Source of the DNA: an uncultured Eubacteriales bacterium
Lineage (GTDB): Bacteria; Bacillota; Clostridia; Monoglobales; Monoglobaceae
Direction: 5' to 3'
NCBI GenBank assembly: GCA_900550775.1
Contig: URTH01000102.1
Coordinates: 1 to 6,572, forward strand
DNA: 6,572 nt
Numbering within the stretch: position 1 is the stretch's first letter; every line of letters begins with the position of its first letter. Below the pieces are notes generated by a model. It made no database searches. It saw only the letters and a program-made list of their open reading frames with translations, and was not told where the DNA came from. A program made the position numbers and the translations under genes. This document shows positions 1 through 5,258 of the stretch, piece by piece.

Positions 1-1013
1 AAAAGAAAAAAGGCGTCATTGCCTGCTCCGCCGGGAACCATGCGCAGGGCGTGGCGCTTGCGGCGGCAAGAAGCGGCATCAAATCGCTGATTTGTATTCC
101 GGACGGCGCACCGATTTCAAAGGTTGAGGCAACCAAGAGCTACGGCGCGGAGGTTTGTCTGGTAGAGGGCGCTTATGATGACGCCTACGAAAAGGCGGTC
201 TCGCTGGTTGAAGAGACCGGCGCCACCTTTATTCACCCGTTTGATGACGAACAGGTCATTGCCGGTCAGGGTACCATCGGACTGGAAATTTTAGAGCAGC
301 TGCCGGAGGTGGATGCGGTGATTGTGCCGGTCGGCGGCGGCGGTCTGATCAGCGGTGTGGCGTTTGCGCTGAAATCATTAAAGCCGGAAATCAAGATCTA
401 CGGCGTGCAGTCGGTCGGAGCGCCCTCAATGCAGAAGGCAATCCACGATCAGAAAATTGAGACGTTGCCGACTGTAAAGACCATCGCGGACGGTATCGCC
501 GTAAAGCGACCCGGTGATCTTACGTATGAAATGGTACAAAAGTATGTCGATGAAATCGTAACCGTGACCGATGACGAGGTTTCGACGGCGATTCTGGAAC
601 TGATTGAGCAACAAAAGATGATTGCGGAGGGCGCCGGCGCCGTATCCGTTGCGGCGGCTATGTTCCACAAGGTTCCGATTGAAGGAAAGAATGTGGTTTG
701 TCTGGTCTCCGGCGGTAATATTGACGTGACGATTTTGTCCCGTGTGATTGACCGCGGCTTGCGTAAAGCCGGACGGCTGGCAGAACTGATGATTGAACTG
801 GTGGACAAGCCCGGACAGCTGCTTGGCGTATCGCAGATTATTTCGCGGCTTGGCGGTAACGTGGTGTCGGTATTCCATTCCCGTGCAGACGTGGATTTGG
901 ACATCAATGCTTGCGTACTGCGGATCTCGATGGAAACGAGAAATCAGGAGCATTTGGATGAAATCATCGCAGAGCTGACAAAACAGGGCTATCATATTAT
1001 CAATGCAAAATAG
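1..1013 (+). CDS. ilvA: threonine ammonia-lyase, single-ACT (medium) form, 5'-truncated by window edge
   Basis: This is a PLP-dependent enzyme that converts L-threonine to 2-oxobutanoate and ammonia in the cytoplasm, either feeding isoleucine synthesis or serving threonine catabolism. The frame is open from base 3 to the TAG at 1011-1013, giving 336 visible residues. About 70 N-terminal residues, including the PLP-binding lysine motif, lie upstream of the window. Visible motifs are SAGNHAQG (residues 9-16), the PLP phosphate-binding glycine loop GGGGL (111-115) and SGGNID (236-241). From about residue 258 to the end there is one ACT-type regulatory domain (starting RLAELMIELVDKPGQLLG). One ACT domain fits the medium form of about 400 residues, rather than E. 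coli IlvA (two ACT-like domains) or TdcB (none). The ACT domain implies allosteric control, but the ligand cannot be read from sequence. ridA follows after 15 bp, which supports the assignment. A serine/threonine dehydratase of broader specificity remains possible. Confidence 0.95.
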   Translation, partial: KKKGVIACSAGNHAQGVALAAARSGIKSLICIPDGAPISKVEATKSYGAEVCLVEGAYDDAYEKAVSLVEETGATFIHPFDDEQVIAGQGTIGLEILEQLPEVDAVIVPVGGGGLISGVAFALKSLKPEIKIYGVQSVGAPSMQKAIHDQKIETLPTVKTIADGIAVKRPGDLTYEMVQKYVDEIVTVTDDEVSTAILELIEQQKMIAEGAGAVSVAAAMFHKVPIEGKNVVCLVSGGNIDVTILSRVIDRGLRKAGRLAELMIELVDKPGQLLGVSQIISRLGGNVVSVFHSRADVDLDINACVLRISMETRNQEHLDEIIAELTKQGYHIINAK

Positions 1014-1028
1014 ACAGGAGGAAGAATA

Positions 1029-1400
1029 ATGAAAAAAATACACACAAACCATGCACCGGAGGCAATCGGCCCGTATTCACAGGCGGTGATTGCCGGCGGA
1101 ATGCTCTATACTTCCGGTCAGATTGCCATCAATCCGGCAACCGGTGAGGTGGAGGCAACGGATATCCAGGGTCAGACCGAGCAGATTATGAAGAATCTGG
1201 GCGCGATTTTGACCGAAGCCGGGAGCGATTTTAAAAAAGCGGTAAAGACAACTTGTTTTTTGGCGGATATGGGCGATTTTGCAGCATTTAACGACATTTA
1301 TGGACAATATTTTACCGAAAAGCCGGCACGCTCCTGCGTGGCGGTAAAGACACTGCCGAAGGGCGTACTGGCAGAGGTAGAAGTGATCGCGGAGGTTTAA
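1029..1400 (+). CDS. ridA: RidA family enamine/imine deaminase
   Basis: This 123-residue protein is a full-length member of the RidA (YjgF/YER057c/UK114) family. Family members form cytoplasmic trimers that hydrolyse 2-aminoacrylate and 2-aminocrotonate, the reactive products released by PLP-dependent serine/threonine dehydratases. Conserved elements visible are APEAIGPYSQA (residues 9-19), SGQI (29-32) and NL..IL..AG (56-65). The signature KPARSCVAV (98-106) carries the substrate-carboxylate-binding arginine at 101, and Glu116 corresponds to the glutamate thought to position the catalytic water. The ATG is preceded by AGGAGG (1016-1021) at a 7-base spacing and lies 15 bases after the ilvA stop, so the two are almost certainly co-transcribed. 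The pairing is functional: RidA clears the intermediates that the upstream enzyme makes, protecting other PLP enzymes. The arginine and glutamate favour an active RidA over the catalytically silent Rid paralogues. Confidence 0.96.
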   Translation: MKKIHTNHAPEAIGPYSQAVIAGGMLYTSGQIAINPATGEVEATDIQGQTEQIMKNLGAILTEAGSDFKKAVKTTCFLADMGDFAAFNDIYGQYFTEKPARSCVAVKTLPKGVLAEVEVIAEV

Positions 1401-1439
1401 CCTGTGCAATAGCAAACTGCGCAAACAGGAGGGGGTCTT

Positions 1440-2987
1440 ATGCCAAACGGGAAAAAGTATACCGTAAAACAGGGCAGGGATAAGATGACGGCGGTCTGGT
1501 TATTTGCCGTGCTGACGGCGGTGCTGACCTATATGGTGATGCGCAACGTCAAGATGTACGGAGACGATTACTTTTATGCAACGTTTACCCAAAACGGGTG
1601 GAGCGGATATCTTTCGGCCAATCGGGATCACTACCTGCACTCCAACGGCCGTGCTATGGTACATGCCTTAGATGCGGTCGGCCTGATGCTGCCGCCTGCG
1701 GTTTGGCAGGTTTTTAACGCACTTCTGCTGGGAAGTATCGTTTTTTTAGGGGTGCGGCTGGCTTGCTCCGATCGCTTTGGCTGCGGATTTTTTGAGGGCT
1801 TTTGCGGTGCGGCGGTTCTTACATCGGTCATTTTGTATATGAATATCCGTTTAACTAACCAAAGCGTATACTGGCAGACAGGGTCCTGGAATTACGTGTT
1901 TCCCTTTGTGCTTTTGCTGATTTGCTGGTGTCTTTTATCCCGTCGCTGTGCCGGCAGGGGGAATGCGGCGCTGCTATCGCTGACGGCGCTGCTGTCGGCG
2001 GCAACCACGGAACAAAATGCCATGATGACAATCGGTATTTTTGTTTTGTATCTGCTGGATCAAAAGCTGGTGCGAAAGGAAAAGGCGGATCGTGCGGTTC
2101 TGACTGCGCTTATTTTTGCGTTCATCGGCGCGGCGACAGTTTTGGCTGCGCCGTCTCAGTGGAGCCGTTATGCGGACGAACAGCAAAAATTGACCGAGAT
2201 GACAACGCCGCAGCTGATCCTGTTTAACGGAAAACAGATATTCAGTGACCTTTTTGTCAGCGATTATATGCGACCCTATCAGCTGATGTTTCTCGCATCG
2301 ATTGTAATTTTTGTTGTTTCGGTGTCGAGAGGCATGCGGCTTGGGTGGAACATATTTTTCAAATTCTACGCGCTTTGCGGCATCCTTGTGATGGGGATAG
2401 CGCTTTGGGCATCCTATTTGGACGCACCCAATCTGCGTCCTTATCTGCTCCCGATCGGAATCATGGCGTTTTATGAGCTTGTAGGGGTGATACTGCTGTT
2501 TTGGTATTTGCTGCTCCGCCGCCCGGACGGATATCTGGTGCCGCTGACAGCGATTGTGCTTGCCGCAGGATCCCAGGGAATGATGCTGATCTCGCCGATG
2601 CTTGGCCCCAGAACCGTGCTTTGTGCGATTTTTCTGATCGGGATTGTTGCCGCCTATACCGTGATGCGGTTTTTACCGCTGAAAAAGGGAAAAAGCGAGA
2701 CCAAGGTGTTGTTTGCAATGCTTTCCCTGGTGATGCTGGCGCATGCCTTTTTGGTATTTTTACCAACGGTGCAGGGATACCAGGCCAATGCGCCGATCGA
2801 TGATCAAAACCGCGCACAGATTCAGGCTTTTTTGGAAAGCGGCGGCGATACCCTGGTGCAGTATAAAATGAAAGAGGATGACTATGGATGGTCGTTTCCT
2901 TATGTCAGCACGTATCATCAAAATTGGTACAAGCGCTATTATAAGCTCCCCTTTGATTTAGAGATCAGGTGGGAGGAAACAGAATAA
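1440..2987 (+). CDS. polytopic membrane protein, GT-C glycosyltransferase-like (DUF6056-like)
   Basis: This 515-residue integral membrane protein has about 11-12 predicted hydrophobic segments, roughly at residues 17-34, 84-107, 122-137, 150-167, 175-208 (probably two), 219-237, 280-296, 303-323, 334-359, 364-385, 391-410 and 421-441. A short basic N-terminus precedes the first helix. The following loop holds YGDDYFYATF with an Asp pair at 42-43, then HSNGRAMVH (67-75), and later QSVYWQTGSWNYVFP (141-155). An acidic pair just after the first helix is typical of GT-C glycosyltransferases, which use lipid-linked sugars at the outer membrane face, and the motif set resembles DUF6056 proteins as I remember them. 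The last 70 residues are hydrophilic and aromatic-rich. AGGAGG (1427-1432) lies 7 bases before the ATG, favouring this start over Met16. The stop is TAA followed directly by an in-frame TGA. It lies 39 bp after ridA with no terminator between, so co-transcription is likely, but no functional link is evident. Donor and acceptor are unknown. Confidence 0.8.
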   Translation: MPNGKKYTVKQGRDKMTAVWLFAVLTAVLTYMVMRNVKMYGDDYFYATFTQNGWSGYLSANRDHYLHSNGRAMVHALDAVGLMLPPAVWQVFNALLLGSIVFLGVRLACSDRFGCGFFEGFCGAAVLTSVILYMNIRLTNQSVYWQTGSWNYVFPFVLLLICWCLLSRRCAGRGNAALLSLTALLSAATTEQNAMMTIGIFVLYLLDQKLVRKEKADRAVLTALIFAFIGAATVLAAPSQWSRYADEQQKLTEMTTPQLILFNGKQIFSDLFVSDYMRPYQLMFLASIVIFVVSVSRGMRLGWNIFFKFYALCGILVMGIALWASYLDAPNLRPYLLPIGIMAFYELVGVILLFWYLLLRRPDGYLVPLTAIVLAAGSQGMMLISPMLGPRTVLCAIFLIGIVAAYTVMRFLPLKKGKSETKVLFAMLSLVMLAHAFLVFLPTVQGYQANAPIDDQNRAQIQAFLESGGDTLVQYKMKEDDYGWSFPYVSTYHQNWYKRYYKLPFDLEIRWEETE

Positions 2988-2990
2988 TGA

Positions 2991-3017
2991 AGCGGTGGCT
3001 ACGGCCACCGCTTTTTT
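2991..3017 (+). terminator. intrinsic terminator with cUACGg tetraloop
   Basis: A perfect 9-bp stem, AGCGGTGGC (2991-2999) paired with GCCACCGCT (3004-3012), encloses the loop TACG and runs into six T residues (3012-3017). A C-G pair closing a UACG loop is one of the extra-stable UNCG tetraloops. It begins 3 bases after the stop codon of the membrane-protein gene, so it probably ends the ilvA-ridA-membrane protein transcript. There is no A-tract on its left side, so it should act only on plus-strand transcription. Confidence 0.93.
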
Positions 3018-3035
3018 ATCTATCCCCAACGGACT

Positions 3036-3055
3036 TTTCCCCACGATCGGGGAAA
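3036..3055. repeat. short inverted repeat TTTCCCC / GGGGAAA
   Basis: A perfect 7-bp inverted repeat (3036-3042 and 3049-3055) is separated by ACGATC. It has no following T-tract, so it is not a terminator. It sits between the terminator and the polymerase promoter and could be a protein-binding site or a chance palindrome. No function is assigned. Confidence 0.45.
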
Positions 3056-3177
3056 TGACAAAAGAGACCGATTTTATGCAAAATACGCTGTGGAAAACCT
3101 TGTGGATTGTGTGTGTTGTAATGGGACTGTAACGGTTTTGCAATCAAATTGCGGAAAAAATTTCTGCCAGGATACGG

Positions 3178-3206
3178 GTGACTTTTTGAAAGAACTGTGG
3201 TATACT
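3178..3206 (+). promoter_or_regulatory. sigma-A-type extended -10 promoter for the polymerase operon
   Basis: The -10 hexamer TATACT (3201-3206) matches the TATAAT consensus at 5 of 6 positions and is preceded by TGG (3198-3200), an extended -10 TGn element. A -35 candidate, GTGACT (3178-3183), matches TTGACA at 4 of 6 positions at the ideal 17-bp spacing. Transcription would start near 3213, giving a leader of about 63 bases before the ATG at 3276. It is the only convincing promoter seen in the gap between the upstream terminator and the polymerase gene. Confidence 0.75.
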
Positions 3207-3222
3207 AAAATTAAAGTATGCC
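3199..3222. promoter_or_regulatory. candidate operator: imperfect dyad overlapping the -10 element
   Basis: GGTATACT (3199-3206) and AGTATGCC (3215-3222) form inverted half-sites matching at 7 of 8 positions across an 8-base AT-rich spacer. The dyad covers the whole -10 hexamer and the predicted start point, where a bound repressor would block transcription. It does not match the Gram-positive LexA box. Part of the symmetry comes from the -10 sequence itself, so this is a candidate only. Confidence 0.4.
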
Positions 3223-3263
3223 GAAAAAAGGAAAAAATGCAGCGGCAAAAACACACGGCGAAA

Positions 3264-3268
3264 GGGGG
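3264..3268 (+). promoter_or_regulatory. ribosome binding site deciding the polymerase start
   Basis: A GGGGG run inside AAAGGGGGAA lies 7 bases before ATG 3276. This favours 3276 over two upstream in-frame options: GTG 3090, which lies upstream of the predicted promoter, and ATG 3237, which has a weaker AAGGA at short spacing and would add 13 basic residues not typical of the family. Confidence 0.7.
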
Positions 3269-3275
3269 AATCCGC

Positions 3276-4799
3276 ATGGAAGAGAAGGCCTATCTTGCGA
3301 TTGATTTAAAATCGTTTTATGCCTCGGTCGAATGTATGGAGCGGGGTCTGGATCCCTTAGATACGCACCTGGTTGTGGCGGATCAGAGCCGGACGGAAAA
3401 GACCATTTGCCTTGCAGTTTCTCCCTCGTTAAAGGCGTATGGGATTTCCGGCCGCGCCCGGTTGTTTGAGGTGGTGCAAAGAGTCAAGGCGGTCAATGAA
3501 AAGCGGCGGCAGGCGGCAAAAGGACGAAAACTTATGGGTGAGTCTTGTTCTGCCAAAGAACTGGCGGCATCGCCCAATCTGGCGCTTCAATATTTGGTCG
3601 CGCCGCCGCGCATGGCACATTATATGGAATACAGCACCAGGATTTATCAGATTTATTTAAAATATGTGGCGCCGGAGGACATGCATGTTTATTCGATTGA
3701 CGAGGTATTCATGGATGTGACGCCCTATCTTGAAACCTATCGGATGACGGCGCGGCAGCTGGCGTCGGTGATTTTACAGGACGTTGTAGACAGCACCGGC
3801 ATCACGGCAACGGCCGGGATCGGCACCAATCTGTATCTTTGCAAGGTTGCCATGGATATTGTTGCCAAAAAGATAGCGCCGGATCAAAACGGAGCGCGGA
3901 TTGCCGAGCTTGATGAGACGCGTTACCGAGAGCTTTTGTGGACGCACCGGCCGCTGACGGATTTTTGGCGGGTGGGCAGCGGATATGCCAAAAAGCTGGA
4001 GGCAAACGGCCTTTACACCATGGGCGATATCGCAAGATGTTCCATCGGGAAACCCTATCAAACAAACAATGAGGATTTGCTCTACCGCCTGTTTGGCGTA
4101 AATGCGGAACTTTTGATTGACCATGCCTGGGGCTGGGAGCCATGTACAATTGATGCCATCAAGGCGTACCGCCCGGAAAACTTTAGTATGAGCAACGGAC
4201 AGGTGCTGTCCTGCCCCTATTGTTTTGAAAAGGCCAAGCTGGTGCTGCGTGAGATGCTGGAGGCGGCCGCGCTGGAACTGGTGGATCAGGGATGGCTTAC
4301 CGATCAGGTGGTTCTGACAGTCGGCTATGACGTTGAAAATTTGGGAAAACCGTATGCCAAGGGAATAAACACAGAGGAAATCAAGACGGATCGGTATGGC
4401 AGAAAGGTGCCAAAACCGGCGCACGGCACGGCAAACTTAAAGGAAAAAACGGCATCGGCAAGACAAATTACCGAGGCAGTGATTGCGCTGTATGACAAGA
4501 TTGTCAATCCGTCGTTTTCGATTCGGCGGCTGAATATCTCGCTGAACCATTTGACGGATGAGCGCGACAGCACGAAAATCAAAGAACCGCAGCAGCTGAG
4601 CCTTTTTGTGGATTATGAGGCAGAGCGCGCCCGTGCGGAAGAAGAGCAAAAGCGGCTCAGCCGGGAAAAGCAGATGCAAAAGGCGATGATTGCCATCAAA
4701 AAGCGATATGGTAAAAACGCGGTGTTAAAGGGGCTGAATTTACAGGAGGGCGCCACCGGAAGAAACCGAAACAATCAGATCGGAGGGCATAAGGCATGA
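3276..4799 (+). CDS. Y-family translesion DNA polymerase (UvrX/UmuC-like)
   Basis: This 507-residue Y-family polymerase should copy past damaged template bases on the nucleoid at low fidelity. The N-terminal catalytic motif AIDLKSFYASVE (residues 8-19) carries metal-binding Asp10 and probable steric-gate Tyr15. YSIDEVFMDV supplies the other two catalytic acids, Asp142 and Glu143. The D(M/L)KSFYAS form followed by LDPL resembles B. subtilis UvrX and YqjW more than E. coli DinB. The palm/fingers region is followed by helix-hairpin-helix-like and little-finger regions to about residue 435. QLSLF at 440-444 is a textbook beta-sliding-clamp-binding pentapeptide. A charged, probably helical tail follows, ending in QIGGHKA. 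All three catalytic acids are present, so it is probably active. Its stop overlaps the next start (ATGA). SOS control is expected for such genes, but I find only a degenerate GAAC half-site (3192-3195) near the promoter. The exact subfamily is uncertain. Confidence 0.93.
   Translation: MEEKAYLAIDLKSFYASVECMERGLDPLDTHLVVADQSRTEKTICLAVSPSLKAYGISGRARLFEVVQRVKAVNEKRRQAAKGRKLMGESCSAKELAASPNLALQYLVAPPRMAHYMEYSTRIYQIYLKYVAPEDMHVYSIDEVFMDVTPYLETYRMTARQLASVILQDVVDSTGITATAGIGTNLYLCKVAMDIVAKKIAPDQNGARIAELDETRYRELLWTHRPLTDFWRVGSGYAKKLEANGLYTMGDIARCSIGKPYQTNNEDLLYRLFGVNAELLIDHAWGWEPCTIDAIKAYRPENFSMSNGQVLSCPYCFEKAKLVLREMLEAAALELVDQGWLTDQVVLTVGYDVENLGKPYAKGINTEEIKTDRYGRKVPKPAHGTANLKEKTASARQITEAVIALYDKIVNPSFSIRRLNISLNHLTDERDSTKIKEPQQLSLFVDYEAERARAEEEQKRLSREKQMQKAMIAIKKRYGKNAVLKGLNLQEGATGRNRNNQIGGHKA
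4782..4787 (+). promoter_or_regulatory. ribosome binding site embedded in the polymerase C-terminus
   Basis: GGAGGG lies 8 bases before ATG 4796. The same bases encode the Gly-Gly of the polymerase tail IGGHKA. Together with the ATGA overlap this indicates translational coupling of the two proteins. Confidence 0.85.
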
Positions 4800-5227
4800 A
4801 TCCTTACGAAGATATTATGCATCTGCCGCATCCGATCTCCCAAAAGCATCCGCAAATGTCGATGCACGCACGTGCGGCGCAGTTTGGCTCCTTTGCGGCG
4901 CTCCACGGCCATGAGGAGGCCATTGCGGAGACCGGGCGGCTGACGGATCAAAAAATTGAATTGGACGGTGATGAGCGGGAAAAGCTGGATCAAAAGCTTT
5001 TGCAGCTTTGTGAGCTGCTGGAGGAAGAAGAAAATGCCGATATTCGGCTGACCCACTTTATCCCCGATGAAAAAAAGACAGGCGGACGCTATCAAACGGA
5101 GCGTGTGACGGTGCGAAAGGTGGATTTTGATGCAAAATCCTTTCTTTTAACCGAAAATCGCAGTATTTTGGTGTGCAATATTTATGATTTTATCATTTTA
5201 AAAGAAGAATCCGACCGGGAAGCTTAG
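4796..5227 (+). CDS. YolD-like protein, partner of the Y-family polymerase
   Basis: This small 143-residue soluble protein resembles the YolD-like family. Such genes sit beside UvrX/YqjW-type polymerases in Firmicutes chromosomes, prophages and conjugative elements. The family core is visible as MHARAAQFGSFAALHG (residues 22-37), followed by AIAETGRLTDQKIELD (41-56), a Leu/Glu-rich helical stretch (about 57-80), and a C-terminal beta-rich part with TVRKVDFDAKSFLLTE and an Ile/Asp-ending segment. It has no signal peptide, membrane segment or catalytic motif. The molecular role of the family is not established; a UmuD-like accessory role in translesion synthesis has been suggested but is inference here. 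Translation is probably coupled to the polymerase by the ATGA overlap. In B. subtilis SPbeta yolD precedes uvrX, whereas here the order is reversed. The last codons also form the left arm of the downstream terminator hairpin. Confidence 0.85.
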   Translation: MNPYEDIMHLPHPISQKHPQMSMHARAAQFGSFAALHGHEEAIAETGRLTDQKIELDGDEREKLDQKLLQLCELLEEEENADIRLTHFIPDEKKTGGRYQTERVTVRKVDFDAKSFLLTENRSILVCNIYDFIILKEESDREA

Positions 5228-5249
5228 TCCACGGTCGGATTCTTCTTTT
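5200..5249. terminator. bidirectional intrinsic terminator between convergent genes
   Basis: A perfect 18-bp inverted repeat spans 5200-5217 and 5232-5249, with a 14-base loop. The right arm ends in TTCTTTT and is followed by TTAATCATTTTTT, so plus-strand transcripts from the polymerase operon terminate here. The left arm starts with AAAAG, giving CTTTT then AAAATGATAAAA on the minus strand, so the same stem can end the nagB-ROK transcript. The left arm and loop contain the last nine codons of the YolD-like gene, including its stop. Confidence 0.9.
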
Positions 5250-5258
5250 AATCATTTT

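Noticed and set aside
426..1052. Long minus-strand open frames opposite ilvA
   Set aside because: They are antisense to a well-conserved enzyme, show no recognisable motif, and follow from the third-position composition of ilvA.
1401..1429. CCTGT / ACAGG inverted repeat between ridA and the membrane-protein gene, including part of the Shine-Dalgarno
   Set aside because: The stem is only 5 bp with a 19-base loop and has no T-tract, too weak to call a terminator or translational switch.
3140..3152. GCAAT-CAA-ATTGC small hairpin before the polymerase promoter
   Set aside because: The 5-bp AT-rich stem is followed by A rather than T residues, so it is not a plausible terminator or riboswitch.
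3090..3275. N-terminal extension of the polymerase from GTG 3090
   Set aside because: The extension would start upstream of the predicted promoter and matches nothing in the family. Family homology begins at MEEKAYLAID (3276), where a ribosome binding site is well placed.
2988..3275. Possible riboswitch or small RNA gene in the 288-bp gap
   Set aside because: I find no conserved riboswitch core or T-box sequence; beyond the terminator, small palindrome, promoter and dyad nothing is supportable.
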